The position numbers and the translations under genes were made by a program. The notes under the pieces are model-generated. The model searched no databases. It was not told where the DNA came from and saw nothing but the letters and a program-made list of their open reading frames with translations. From positions 1-64,000 of the forward strand of contig DATBZF010000093.1 in assembly GCA_036513315.1 (NCBI GenBank): a stretch of DNA of 64,000 nt. The letters run 5' to 3'. This DNA is from Roseiarcus sp036513315. GTDB taxonomy: Bacteria > Pseudomonadota > Alphaproteobacteria > Rhizobiales > Beijerinckiaceae. Below, piece by piece: positions 52,589 through 63,664 of the stretch (positions are counted from its first letter, which is position 1; every line of letters starts with the position of its first letter).

Positions 52589-53477
52589 TATGATTTCTCC
52601 CCCTGCCTTGCGGCTTCGATGGCGTTTCCTGCCGGTGAAGACACGTTTCTCCGCCTGAGACCTCATCGTGTCTCAGCCTGGGCGTGTCTTTAACCAGCGG
52701 CCGGAAACATAACCGCATGCCGCGGCCTTGTCACCCCGACCTGGCCGCGCCATGCGCTGAGGCGTCTAGCAAAAGCGAGGCCAGATGCGGGCGTTCGAGA
52801 GCAGGTGATGGAGGGCGCCGCTCTGCCATGAGCGAACCGCGGGGCCTAAGCGCAATGGGGAGGGCGTCCTGGTTCGAAGCGCCCGACCTTTCGCCGCCAC
52901 GAAGTCCGTAGCTATTCTATTTTACAGAAAATATTATCTGGACATTCCAGCTTTCCCGCCGCATCCTGTTTGGTGGGCGTTGGCGACTATCCGGCCGCCG
53001 ACGCCAAGAGGCGATGAATATCTGCGCTTGGCAAGGACATTGCCGATCAAACTGCTGAAAATGCTCGCTGCCGGGATATTTTCGCGGTTTCCGGCAGCGC
53101 CCATATCAAGGACTTAGCGAGGGTTTTCTGGAGATTTTTTGCGAATCCAATCATTTTTCTTGGAAATTTCTTGGAAAAACATTGGACAATGAGTTTTCCG
53201 TAATTCTTGATCCCGCGCCAGTCCACGAAGTATAAAATGCCGAAGCCGAGTAGAACGGCTTAATATTCCAATCTCCTCTTCGCTCTACTTCGGCAGCAAT
53301 CGCCCGAGGCTGGACCGGGCGGGCGCCCGTTCATCTTCTCGCAACCATGCCTCTTTGCCTGACCTTAACTGTGCCCGCACATGCCTTAATTGATTCACGA
53401 CCTGGAAAATATTCCGACCCAATCTGACGCCCAACAAAGCAAGTCGTCCGTAAAACGGGCGAAACGGGTGGTGGAAT
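52589..53477. other. AT-richer gene-free gap with an 11-base tandem repeat
   Basis: About 890 bases without a supportable gene. From about 52910 to 53280 the GC content falls clearly below the neighbours. TTTCTTGGAAA is repeated in tandem at 53156-53166 and 53167-53177. An imperfect inverted repeat (GCCGAGTAGA and TCTACTTCGGC) lies at about 53245-53292 and could form a hairpin. Short frames at 52684-52911 are Arg/Ser/Pro-rich shadows. The gap could hold a small RNA or a decayed acquired segment. Confidence 0.45.
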
Positions 53478-53930
53478 ATGTCGAAACCAATGGCGTTCGC
53501 GGTGGACAGGAGCAGGACGATCATCAGCTCGCTCATCCATGGAGGCAGGGTGAGCGGGCTTGATGTCGCCTGGTTGCGGCGCGAAGTATTCGGCGACGGC
53601 GAAGTGTCGCGCGAGGCCGCGGACGAATTGTTCGCGGTCGAACGGTCGGGCATTGTCAAAGCGCCGGAATGGACAGAATTCTTCGTCGAAATGATCTGCG
53701 AGCACATCATCTGGCAGTCGCGCCCGACCGGGATCGTCAATGAAGTACAGGCGGAATGGCTGATCGCCCAGGCGGACCAGGCGATGTCTGTCGATGCGCT
53801 CGCGGTCCTCGTCAATGTGCTCGCCGAGGCTCATCGCGTGCCTCGCTGGTTCCTGGCCGCGGTGCGGGCGCGCGCCACGCGCGGCTGGCCGGGGGTGGAT
53901 GAGGCGCTGCGGGCGGCGATGGCGAGTTGA
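53478..53930 (+). CDS. Conserved hypothetical protein
   Basis: A 150-residue soluble protein: GLDVAWLRREVFGDGEVSRE, ADELFAVERSGIVKAPEWTE, FFVEMICEHIIWQSRP. The pattern is familiar from unnamed Rhizobiales proteins, some with tandem copies of the DVAWLRREVF unit. There is a GGTGG/GGA ribosome binding site before the ATG. It lies 92 bases upstream of the acyl-CoA carboxylase alpha gene on the same strand, but no functional link is known. Confidence 0.75.
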   Translation: MSKPMAFAVDRSRTIISSLIHGGRVSGLDVAWLRREVFGDGEVSREAADELFAVERSGIVKAPEWTEFFVEMICEHIIWQSRPTGIVNEVQAEWLIAQADQAMSVDALAVLVNVLAEAHRVPRWFLAAVRARATRGWPGVDEALRAAMAS

Positions 53931-54022
53931 CCACGCGCCCGCGAGTAGACGCCGCCGCGCCGCTCCCATAAAACCAACGCCCTGATGGTCGCTCGCCCGG
54001 CGAGCTTTCGACCGGGGGGCTG

Positions 54023-56026
<2,004 letters not shown>

Positions 56027-56086
56027 ACGGGAATTGCGGCGTCGACTTTGCGTCGACGCCCCGCGTCGCTTTGGTCGAATGCGCGT

Positions 56087-56548
56087 TCAGTGCACGATTT
56101 CGATGGCGACCTTCGCCTCGCCCTGGCCGGCTATGCCGAGAGCGACAGCGGCGCCGCGCGACAGATCGAGCGCGCGCCCGGTCGAGGCGGCGGGGCCGCG
56201 GTCATTGACTTTCACGATTGTCGACCGCCCGGTCGACAAGGCCGAAACGCGGAGCATGGTGCCGAACGGCAGGGTGCGATGGGCGGCGGTCTGGCCCATC
56301 GGCCGGAAGATTTCGCCCGATGACGTGTGCTGGCTAAGGCGCTCGCCGCCGCCGTACCAGGAGGCGCGGACGATCTGCCGGGCGGTTTCGGGTTCCGCGC
56401 CAATCCTGGCCGCCGCGGCGGGCGCGGCGAGTTGGCTCTCGAACACCTGCAACGGGTTGGCGTTAGCGGTTCGACCGCCTTGAGCATGAGCGGGGCCAAC
56501 GAAGGCCAGGCCTGTCGCCGCAACGATAATCCATCGACCTATCTTCAA
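56087..56548 (-). CDS. rlpA: Exported RlpA-family protein (double-psi beta-barrel)
   Basis: A 153-residue protein. The signal peptide MKIGRWIIVAATGLAFVGPA ends at HAQG. The RlpA barrel follows: ASWYGGGERLSQHTSSGEIF, AHRTLPFGTML, and VKVNDRGPAASTGRALDLSR, with the catalytic Asp region intact. RlpA proteins are septal lytic transglycosylases acting on denuded glycans. The SPOR domain is missing, so this is a short form. The start is TTG at 56548 with GGAG 7 bases upstream; the frame runs on to 57103 but only through non-coding repeats. Confidence 0.87.
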   Translation of the reverse strand: MKIGRWIIVAATGLAFVGPAHAQGGRTANANPLQVFESQLAAPAAAARIGAEPETARQIVRASWYGGGERLSQHTSSGEIFRPMGQTAAHRTLPFGTMLRVSALSTGRSTIVKVNDRGPAASTGRALDLSRGAAVALGIAGQGEAKVAIEIVH

Positions 56549-56622
56549 TGATCGTCTCCAAAAAGGTTGAGCGCGCGTCGTCCGGCTTGCGGCAACGCAG
56601 CGGGGATACGGGCCTGCGAGCA

Positions 56623-56682
56623 AAGTTGGGCCACGATGGCGAAGTTGGGCCACGATGGCGAAAGGGGGTTTCCCCTTTCGCC
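56623..56682. repeat. 19-base tandem repeat and adjoining hairpin
   Basis: AAGTTGGGCCACGATGGCG is repeated exactly at 56623-56641 and 56642-56660. The second copy runs into a perfect inverted repeat, GGCGAAAGGGG (56657-56667) and CCCCTTTCGCC (56672-56682), loop GTTT. No T-run follows. It lies in a 638-base gap (56549-57186) without a supportable gene, between rlpA and the divergent transporter operon. Confidence 0.65.
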
Positions 56683-57186
56683 GACCTGGCATTGCGCAAG
56701 CGCGACGGAATTGCCGAGAAGCCCTCTGAGCGAGCGCTTGTCGCCTCGGCGCGACGCTCGCGGGAATGTCCCGACGCAAGCGTCCATTTGATCCGGCGTC
56801 GCTGCTATGGCGATGACGCATTCGGACCGGCGAAAATCGCCCATCCCCTGCATCAAGCGGATGAGCGCGAGGGACCCTCAAACAACACAAACAAGGCGAA
56901 AAACGGGCACGGCAATCCGGGCCGGGTCGCTGATCAGGCGCCGGCGGCGCCTGACAAATGCTTGATGTCCTGAGGAATGCGACTAACGTATAGCTATGCC
57001 GGCGAAACGTCGGCGGGCCATGGTGACGGGCAAAGTCGGAATCTGGGGAGGGACGAATTTGGCTTTGCCGCCACAGCGCGAGGGTTTCGGCGAAGGTGAG
57101 CATTACGCCGGGCTTGGGCGCACCCGGGCGCGACTGGAGGTGTGGACGTTTCGTCCGGCCGCGAAGCCCGTTGGCGAGCCCGCGGC

Positions 57187-57972
57187 ATGAGCCAGGCGCG
57201 GGGCGGCGAAATCCTCCTCTCCGTCGATGAGGTGTCGCTGTCGTTCGGCGGCGTCAAAGCGATCACCGATGTCTCGTTCGATATCGTCAAGGGGGAAGTC
57301 CGCGCTATCATCGGGCCGAACGGCGCCGGCAAGACGTCGATGCTCAATGTCATTAACGGCTTCTACCATCCGCAACGCGGGCGCATCACGTTTCGCGGGA
57401 AAACGCGCGTCGCCATGAAGCCGCATGAGGCGGCGGCGCAGGGCATTGCCCGCACCTTTCAAAATGTCGCGCTCTTCAAGGGAATGACGACGCTCGACAA
57501 CATCATGGCTGGCCGCACATTGCGCATGAGGCGCGGCCTTTTCTGGCAGGCGCTCCGCCATGGCCCCGCTTTGGCGGAGGAAATCGAGCATCGCCGGTTC
57601 TGCGAAGGGATCATCGATTTTCTCGAGATCGAGGCGATCCGCAAAACGCCGGTCGGCGCGCTGCCGTATGGATTGCAAAAGCGCGTTGAACTCGGGCGCG
57701 CTTTGGCGATGGAGCCCGACCTCCTGCTGCTCGATGAACCGATGGCAGGCATGAATCTCGAGGAAAAGGAAGATATGAGCCGCTTCATCCTCGACGTGAA
57801 CCATCATTATGGCGCGACGATCGCACTGATCGAACATGACATGGGCGTGGTGATGGATCTCGCCACCCGCGTCGTCGTGCTCGAATATGGCAGAAAGATC
57901 GCCGACGGCACGCCTGACGAGGTCAAGCGCGATCCCAAGGTGATCGACGCTTATCTCGGCGTGGCCCATTGA
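57187..57972 (+). CDS. livG: Branched-chain amino acid-type ABC transporter ATPase (LivG)
   Basis: A 261-residue ATPase. Walker A is GPNGAGKTS, and Walker B is LLLLDEPMAGMN. The signature region PYGLQKRVELGRAL differs from the usual LSGGQ, a feature often seen in LivG of this aromatic-acid-type subgroup. The ATG at 57187 gives MSQARGGEILLSVDEVSLSF; a GTG at 57142 is less likely. First of five transporter genes, 13 bases before livH. Confidence 0.93.
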   Translation: MSQARGGEILLSVDEVSLSFGGVKAITDVSFDIVKGEVRAIIGPNGAGKTSMLNVINGFYHPQRGRITFRGKTRVAMKPHEAAAQGIARTFQNVALFKGMTTLDNIMAGRTLRMRRGLFWQALRHGPALAEEIEHRRFCEGIIDFLEIEAIRKTPVGALPYGLQKRVELGRALAMEPDLLLLDEPMAGMNLEEKEDMSRFILDVNHHYGATIALIEHDMGVVMDLATRVVVLEYGRKIADGTPDEVKRDPKVIDAYLGVAH

Positions 57973-57985
57973 GGAGGTCGGCGGG

Positions 57986-58942
57986 ATGAGCCTCATCTAT
58001 CAGATTTTCGTCGATCCCTTCGTCCAGATGGCCGGGGCGCCCGATCTGCTCGCGCAGACGGTTTGGGAAGGCTTTGTCGGCGGGGTGCTCTATGCGCTGA
58101 TCGCGCTCGGCTTCGTACTGATATTCAAGGCCTCCGGCGTGTTCAATTTCGCCCAGGGCATCATGATGGTGTTCGCCGCGCTGACGCTCGTCGGCCTGCA
58201 TGAGAAGGGCGTTCCGGCCTGGCTCGCGCTGATCGCGACAATTGGCGTGATGTATGTTCTGGCGCTCGGCGTCGAGCGGATCGTCTTGCGCCCGCTCGTC
58301 AACCAGCCTGACATCATCCTGTTCATGGCGACTTTCGGGCTGACCTATTTTCTGATCGGTCTTGGCGAATTGCTGTTTGGCGGGAATCCGAAGACGATGA
58401 TCACCGAGCAACTTTATCTTCCGTCCGGAGCCATCGATCTCAAGATTCTTGGCGGAACCGTCTCGCTGCAGAAAATCGACATTGCCGCGGCGATCATTGC
58501 GCTCGTCATGGTCGCCGGGCTCGGCCTGTTCTTCCAGAAGACGCGCATCGGCCGCGCGCTTCGCGCCGTCGCCGACGATCATCAGGCCGCGTTGTCGGTC
58601 GGCATCTCGCTGAACCAGATCTGGGTCGTCGTCTGGTTCGCAGCGGGGATCGTCGCGCTGGCGACCGGAATCTTGTGGGGCGCCCGCTCCGACGTTTCCT
58701 TTGCGCTCCAGATCGTCGCGTTGAAAGCGCTGCCGGTGCTGATCCTCGGCGGCCTGACGTCGATTCCGGGCGCCATCGTTGGCGGACTGATCATCGGCAT
58801 CGGCGAAAAACTCGGTGAGTTCTATTGGGGTCCGATATTCGGCGGCGGCATCGAGAGCTGGCTCGCCTATGTCATCGCGTTGGCCTTTCTGCTGTTCCGG
58901 CCGCAGGGCCTGTTCGGCGAAGCCATCATCGAACGGATTTGA
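57986..58942 (+). CDS. livH: Branched-chain amino acid-type ABC transporter permease (LivH)
   Basis: A 318-residue permease with about eight membrane helices. GVLYALIALGFVLIFKASGV, NFAQGIMMVF, and the EAA-like loop RAVADDHQAALSVGIS with PGAIVGGLIIGI are family marks. It pairs with LivM to form the pore. GGAGG lies before the ATG. 37 bases separate it from livM. Confidence 0.95.
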   Translation: MSLIYQIFVDPFVQMAGAPDLLAQTVWEGFVGGVLYALIALGFVLIFKASGVFNFAQGIMMVFAALTLVGLHEKGVPAWLALIATIGVMYVLALGVERIVLRPLVNQPDIILFMATFGLTYFLIGLGELLFGGNPKTMITEQLYLPSGAIDLKILGGTVSLQKIDIAAAIIALVMVAGLGLFFQKTRIGRALRAVADDHQAALSVGISLNQIWVVVWFAAGIVALATGILWGARSDVSFALQIVALKALPVLILGGLTSIPGAIVGGLIIGIGEKLGEFYWGPIFGGGIESWLAYVIALAFLLFRPQGLFGEAIIERI

Positions 58943-58979
58943 GTCGCGCGCAGTTCGGAAGAGCCAGGGAGAAAAGCAT

Positions 58980-60056
58980 TTGTTCTATCGCGAGGCCGGG
59001 CAGTTCAAGACGAGCTATGCCGCCGATATGGCGATATTTCCGATCCGCCAGGATCGGATCGGGCTCGGTCTGATCCTGATTGGCGCATTCGTGGTCATCC
59101 CGCTGGCGGGCAATCAGTTCCTGCTCAATTCGATCATGATCCCGTTCCTGGTGTTCTCGCTCGCCGCGATCGGCCTCAACATTCTGACGGGCTATACGGG
59201 ACTGTTGTCGCTGGGTTCGGCGGCGTTCATGGGGGTCGGGGCCTATGCCTGCTACAAATTGTCGACCTTCTTCCCGCAAGTGAATATACTCGTCTGGATC
59301 GTCGCCTCGGGGTTCGTGTCCAGCGCCGTCGGCGTATTTTTCGGTTTGCCGAGCCTGCGCATCAAGGGCTTCTATCTCGCAGTCGCGACGCTGGCGGCGC
59401 AATTCTTCCTGCAATGGTGCTTCGCGCGCGTGCCCTGGCTTTATAACGACAACACTTCCGGGGCGATCGAGGTCTCGACGCATACGCTGTTCGGGCTGCC
59501 GGTGACCGGGCCGAACGCCACGCCCGCGACGCGCTACCTCGTGGTGCTGACGATTGTCGCGGCGATGGCGTGGCTGGCCTCCAACATCGTGCATGGGCGC
59601 ATCGGGCGGATGTGGATGGCGGTGCGGGATATGGATATCGCCGCGCAACTGATGGGCATTCGCCTGCTTCGCGCCAAATTGCTCGCCTTCGCGGTTTCGT
59701 CCTTCTATGTCGGGGTGGCGGGCGCTCTGATGGTGTTCCTTTGGCTTGGCGCCGCTGAGCCCGAGGCGTTCAACATCAACCTGTCCTTCCTGCTGCTGTT
59801 CATGGTCATTATCGGCGGTCTCGGCAGCATCGTCGGCGCCTTTCTTGGCGCCGCGCTGATCCACATCCTGCCGATCCTCTTGCGCGCCTTGCCCGCCTTG
59901 GTCGGCCTCAATCTCGGATCTGCGACGATCGAGCAATTGACCTTCATGGTCACTGGCGCCCTAATCATCTTCTTTCTTATCGTCGAGCCGCTCGGACTGG
60001 CGCGGCTCTGGCGGATCGGCAAGCAAAAGCTACGCGTCTGGCCGTTCCCGTACTGA
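58980..60056 (+). CDS. livM: Branched-chain amino acid-type ABC transporter permease (LivM)
   Basis: A 358-residue permease with about ten helices. NILTGYTGLLSLGSAAFMGV, RIKGFYLAVATLAAQF and the loop RDMDIAAQLMGI are typical. The start is probably TTG at 58980, giving MFYREAGQFKTSYAADMAIF, which matches my memory of homologues in related genera. AGGGAG lies 8 bases upstream. An ATG at 59028 would lose that conserved segment. Confidence 0.92.
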   Translation: MFYREAGQFKTSYAADMAIFPIRQDRIGLGLILIGAFVVIPLAGNQFLLNSIMIPFLVFSLAAIGLNILTGYTGLLSLGSAAFMGVGAYACYKLSTFFPQVNILVWIVASGFVSSAVGVFFGLPSLRIKGFYLAVATLAAQFFLQWCFARVPWLYNDNTSGAIEVSTHTLFGLPVTGPNATPATRYLVVLTIVAAMAWLASNIVHGRIGRMWMAVRDMDIAAQLMGIRLLRAKLLAFAVSSFYVGVAGALMVFLWLGAAEPEAFNINLSFLLLFMVIIGGLGSIVGAFLGAALIHILPILLRALPALVGLNLGSATIEQLTFMVTGALIIFFLIVEPLGLARLWRIGKQKLRVWPFPY

Positions 60057-60108
60057 GAGGGGCCAGACAGCCGAAGCAAGACCAAAAATATTCGCAGGGA
60101 GGAACGAA

Positions 60109-61440
60109 ATGAAGAACACAAGACATGCTCTGAAAATCCTGTCCGGCGCCGTGCTGGCGCTGGCTTTGGCCGCTCCCGCCGTTACGCCGGCGGCGGCTGA
60201 GGATTCGATTTATGTGCCGTTGTTCACCTATCGGACGGGGCCGTTCGGCGGTTCGGGAACGCCAATCGCCGACGGCATGCACGATTATCTGACCATGCTC
60301 AACGAGCGCGACGGCGGCATCGGCGGCGTCAAGCTCATCGTTGACGAATGCGAAACCGGCTATGACACCAAACGCGGCGTCGAATGCTATGACTCCGTCA
60401 AATCCAAGAACCCCGTCATGGTCAATCCCTGGTCGACGGGCATTACGCTGTCGCTGATCCCGAAAGCATCGGTCGATAAAATCCCGATCCTCAGCATGGC
60501 CTATGGCCTGTCGGCTTCCGCCAAGGGCGAGGTCTTTCCCTGGATATTCAATCCGCCGGCGACCTATTGGGATGGCCTGTCGCAAATCCTGAAATATGTT
60601 GGCGACGGTTCGCTCGACAACCTCAAGGGCAAGACCATCGGCTATCTCTATTTCGACGCCGGCTTCGGCAAGGAGCCGATTCCCCTGTTCCAGGATCTGT
60701 CGAAGGATCTCGGCTTCACGCTGAAGCTCTATCCCGTCGCCCCCGCCGATATGCAGAACCAGTCGGCCAAATGGCTCGACGTGCGCCGCGACAAGCCCGA
60801 TTTCCTGGTGATGTATGGCTGGGGTGCGATGAACGCGACCGCGGTGAAGGAGGCGGTGAAGGCTGGCTTCCCGATGGACAAGTTCATCTCGATTTGGTGG
60901 CCGAGCGAGGCCGACCTGGTTTCGGCCGGCGACGGCGCCAAAGGCTTCAAGACTCTCAACTGGCACGCCACCGGCACGGCTTTCCCTGCATTGCAGGATA
61001 TCCAGAAACGCGTCGTCGACGCCGGCAAGAGCCTTGCCCCGGCCAGCGAGGTCGGCCAGGTGCTCTACAATCACGGCGTCTATAATTCGATGCTGATCGC
61101 CGAGGGCATCGCCAATGCGCAAAAGCTGACCGGCAAGAAAGTGGTGACTGGCGAGGACGTGCGGCGCGGATTGGAGACGATCGATCTCGATGCGGCGCGG
61201 TTCAAGGCGCTGGGACTTGAAGGGTTCGCGGCGCCTTTCAAATTGACCTGCGCCGACCATAACAGCCACAGCGGAACCTTCATCCAGCAATGGGATGGCG
61301 CTAAATGGGTGAAGATCACCGATCCAATCGCGCCGGCGATGGACAAGGTTCAGCCGTTGCTCGATGAGGCGGCCAAATCCTATGTCGAAAAGAACACCGG
61401 CTGGCCGGCCCGCACGGAAAGCTGCGACAGCAAGTCGTGA
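60109..61440 (+). CDS. Branched-chain amino acid-type ABC transporter substrate-binding protein
   Basis: A 443-residue periplasmic type I binding protein with signal peptide ILSGAVLALALAAPAV...AAA. The mature part begins EDSIYVPLFTYRTGPFGGSG. GGIGGVKLIVDECETGYDT and VNPWSTGITLSLIPKA follow the family pattern. It is longer than LivK (about 370) and belongs to the group that travels with CoA-ligase genes, so an aromatic or acid ligand is more likely than leucine. GGGAGG precedes the ATG. Confidence 0.92.
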   Translation: MKNTRHALKILSGAVLALALAAPAVTPAAAEDSIYVPLFTYRTGPFGGSGTPIADGMHDYLTMLNERDGGIGGVKLIVDECETGYDTKRGVECYDSVKSKNPVMVNPWSTGITLSLIPKASVDKIPILSMAYGLSASAKGEVFPWIFNPPATYWDGLSQILKYVGDGSLDNLKGKTIGYLYFDAGFGKEPIPLFQDLSKDLGFTLKLYPVAPADMQNQSAKWLDVRRDKPDFLVMYGWGAMNATAVKEAVKAGFPMDKFISIWWPSEADLVSAGDGAKGFKTLNWHATGTAFPALQDIQKRVVDAGKSLAPASEVGQVLYNHGVYNSMLIAEGIANAQKLTGKKVVTGEDVRRGLETIDLDAARFKALGLEGFAAPFKLTCADHNSHSGTFIQQWDGAKWVKITDPIAPAMDKVQPLLDEAAKSYVEKNTGWPARTESCDSKS

Positions 61441-61449
61441 GGCGAAAAC

Positions 61450-61475
61450 GCCCTCTCCTGCTCGCGGGAGAGGGC
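61450..61475 (+). terminator. Intra-operon hairpin between the binding-protein gene and livF
   Basis: GCCCTCTCC and GGAGAGGGC form a perfect 9-bp stem with an 8-base loop (TGCTCGCG). It starts 10 bases after the binding-protein stop and ends 12 bases before the livF start. No T-run follows, so it is more likely an attenuator or 3' stabiliser raising the level of the binding protein. The same hairpin sequence is a common intergenic element in Rhizobiales. Confidence 0.6.
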
Positions 61476-61487
61476 AGGGCCTGAGCC

Positions 61488-62312
61488 ATGTCCACCGATC
61501 CGCAATCGCCGCCGCCAGTCCTCGTGGTCAGCAATATCGAGGTCATCTACAGTCGCGTCATCCTGGTGCTGAAGGGCGTTTCGCTTTCGGTGCCCAAGGG
61601 CGGCATTGTCGCGCTGCTGGGCGCCAATGGCGCGGGGAAGACGACAACCCTGAAGGCGATTTCCAATCTGCTGCATGCTGAGCGCGGCGAAGTGACGAAA
61701 GGCGCCATCGCCTTCAAGGGCGAGCGCATCAACGGCCTCTCGCCTAACGAATTGGTGCGCCGCGGCTGCATTCAGGTGATGGAGGGACGCCATTGCTTTG
61801 GCCATCTGACGATCGAGGAAAACCTGCTCACAGGGGCGTTCACGCGGCGCGACGGCGGCAAGGCGGTCGCCCGCGACATCGAGGCGATCTATTCCTATTT
61901 TCCGCGCCTCAAGCAGCGCCGCCAATCGCTGGCCGGCTATACCTCGGGAGGCGAGCAGCAGATGTGCGCGATCGGTCGGGCGATGATGTCGAAGCCCGAG
62001 ATGATCCTGCTCGACGAACCGTCGATGGGTCTCGCCCCGCAAGTGGTTGAGGAGATATTCGAGATCGTCAAAGACCTGAATACGAAGGAACAGGTCTCGT
62101 TCCTGCTCGCCGAGCAGAACACCAATATCGCGCTGCGCTACGCAACCTCTGGCTATATTCTCGAAAACGGCCGTATCGTGCTCGACGGCGAGGCGAGCGC
62201 CCTGCGCGCCAATGAGGACGTGAAGGAATTTTATCTCGGCGTCGCCGGCGCCGACCGTCGCTCCTTTCGCGATGTGAAACATTACAAACGGCGCAAGAGA
62301 TGGCTGTCTTGA
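61488..62312 (+). CDS. livF: Branched-chain amino acid-type ABC transporter ATPase (LivF)
   Basis: A 274-residue ATPase. Walker A is GANGAGKTTT, the signature TSGGEQQMCAIGRAM and Walker B MILLDEPSMGLAP. It is longer than E. coli LivF by about 35 residues at the C-terminus (KEFYLGVAGADRRSFRDVK), a form I associate with the aromatic-acid transporters. It is followed after 6 bases by the CoA ligase gene. Confidence 0.93.
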   Translation: MSTDPQSPPPVLVVSNIEVIYSRVILVLKGVSLSVPKGGIVALLGANGAGKTTTLKAISNLLHAERGEVTKGAIAFKGERINGLSPNELVRRGCIQVMEGRHCFGHLTIEENLLTGAFTRRDGGKAVARDIEAIYSYFPRLKQRRQSLAGYTSGGEQQMCAIGRAMMSKPEMILLDEPSMGLAPQVVEEIFEIVKDLNTKEQVSFLLAEQNTNIALRYATSGYILENGRIVLDGEASALRANEDVKEFYLGVAGADRRSFRDVKHYKRRKRWLS

Positions 62313-62318
62313 CGGACT

Positions 62319-63566
62319 ATGGATGAGGGAACAATGGGCCATCGCGATGCGCAGGGACGCTCCGATTCAGACGAAAACGAAACGGCGCGGTTCTCCCGAT
62401 TGCGTGAGATTCTGTCGGCCGCGATTCCGAATGCGCCAACGCTGGCGCGCCAACTCGCAGGCGTCGAAATCGCTTCGCTGCATTCGTTGGCCGATCTCGC
62501 CCGCGTGCCGGTGGTGCGCAAGTCAGAGCTTAAGTCCTTGCAGGAGAGCGCGCCGCCATTCGGCGGTCTCACGGCGATCAAGACCGGGCTTCTGAAGCGC
62601 CTGCTGGTCTCGCCCGGACCGATCTTCGAACCAGAAGGCCATGGCGAGGACTGGTGGGGCGCTGCGCGCTCCCTTCAGGCGGCGGGCTTCCGCGCCGGCG
62701 ACATCGTACTCAATTGCTTCTCCTATCACCTGACGCCGGGCGGCCATATCATGGAAAACGGCGCCCATGCGCTCGGCTGCGCCGTCATTCCAGCGGGAAC
62801 CGGCAATACCGACCAGCAGATCGAAGCGATCCGATTTCTCAAGCCCAACGCCTATTGCGGCACGCCCGACTTCTTGAAAATCCTGATCGACAAGGCGCGT
62901 GAATCGGGAAGCGATATTTCATCGATCCGCCACGCGCTGGTGTCCGGCGCCGCGCTTCCGCCGAGCCTTCGCGCCGAGCTGCAATCGCATGGAATCAAGG
63001 TCCGACAGGCCTATGCGACGGCCGACCTCGGCGCGATCGCCTATGAGGCTGAAGGCGGCGACGGCGCACTGCTGGAGGGCATGGTCGTCAACGACGGGAT
63101 CATCCTCGAAATCGTCACGCCGGGAACAGGCGATCCAGTCGCCGCGGGGAGGGTCGGAGAGATCGTCGTCACTCGGCTCAATCCCGACTATCCGCTGTTG
63201 CGCTTTGCGACCGGCGATCTTTCCGCCTTCGTCGCCGATAGCGGCAACAGCCGCATCAAGGGTTGGCTTGGCCGCGCCGATCAGAGCGCCAAGGTGAAAG
63301 GCATGTTCGTCCATCCCTCGCAAATCGCGGAGGTCGGCAAACGGCATCCGGAACTGGGCGTGTTGCGCCTCGTCATTCGCCGCTCCGATGAACAGGATGT
63401 GATGATCTTGTGTGCGGAAGCCGCCGGGCAGTCACCCGAACTCATTCAGGCTGTCGCGGCCACATTGCAGGCTGCGACAAAACTGCGGGGCGCCGTCGAA
63501 CTCGTCGCGCCAGGGTCCCTGCCCAATGACGGCCGCGTGATCGCCGATGAAAGGCCCGTGGGATAG
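62319..63566 (+). CDS. PaaK-like (phenylacetate-CoA ligase family) AMP-forming ligase
   Basis: A 415-residue ligase of the PaaK group. LVSPGPIFEPEGHGEDWW stands where the family has its P-loop, GTPDFLKILI and VRQAYATADLGAIAYE supply the nucleotide site, and LLRFATGDLSAF with GRADQSAKVKGMFV the hinge region. The classic SSGTTG phosphate loop is changed to SPGPIF, so activity needs testing. Place in the transporter operon suggests it activates the imported acid to its CoA ester. ATG at 62319 or 62334 (with GAGGG before it) may be the start. Confidence 0.85.
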   Translation: MDEGTMGHRDAQGRSDSDENETARFSRLREILSAAIPNAPTLARQLAGVEIASLHSLADLARVPVVRKSELKSLQESAPPFGGLTAIKTGLLKRLLVSPGPIFEPEGHGEDWWGAARSLQAAGFRAGDIVLNCFSYHLTPGGHIMENGAHALGCAVIPAGTGNTDQQIEAIRFLKPNAYCGTPDFLKILIDKARESGSDISSIRHALVSGAALPPSLRAELQSHGIKVRQAYATADLGAIAYEAEGGDGALLEGMVVNDGIILEIVTPGTGDPVAAGRVGEIVVTRLNPDYPLLRFATGDLSAFVADSGNSRIKGWLGRADQSAKVKGMFVHPSQIAEVGKRHPELGVLRLVIRRSDEQDVMILCAEAAGQSPELIQAVAATLQAATKLRGAVELVAPGSLPNDGRVIADERPVG

Positions 63567-63595
63567 GGTCGCCGACCGACGCCGTTTTCAAGGCC

Positions 63596-63623
63596 AATGG
63601 CCGGGGGAGGCCCGGCCATTTTC
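63596..63623 (+). terminator. Rho-independent terminator
   Basis: AATGGCCGGG (63596-63605) and CCCGGCCATT (63611-63620) form a perfect 10-bp stem with loop GGAGG, followed by TTT. It lies 30 bases after the ligase stop and ends the transporter operon. Confidence 0.8.
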
Positions 63624-63664
63624 GATCTCGCCGATGGTTTCAAATGCGGTAAGGGCAGGCTCGC

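Noticed and set aside
56549..57103. N-terminal extension of the RlpA frame (about 185 codons)
   Set aside because: It runs through the tandem repeat and hairpin and has no motif; a TTG start with a good ribosome binding site sits right before the signal peptide.
59977..61290. 437-codon minus-strand frame
   Set aside because: Antisense to livM and the binding-protein gene, both of which carry intact family motifs.
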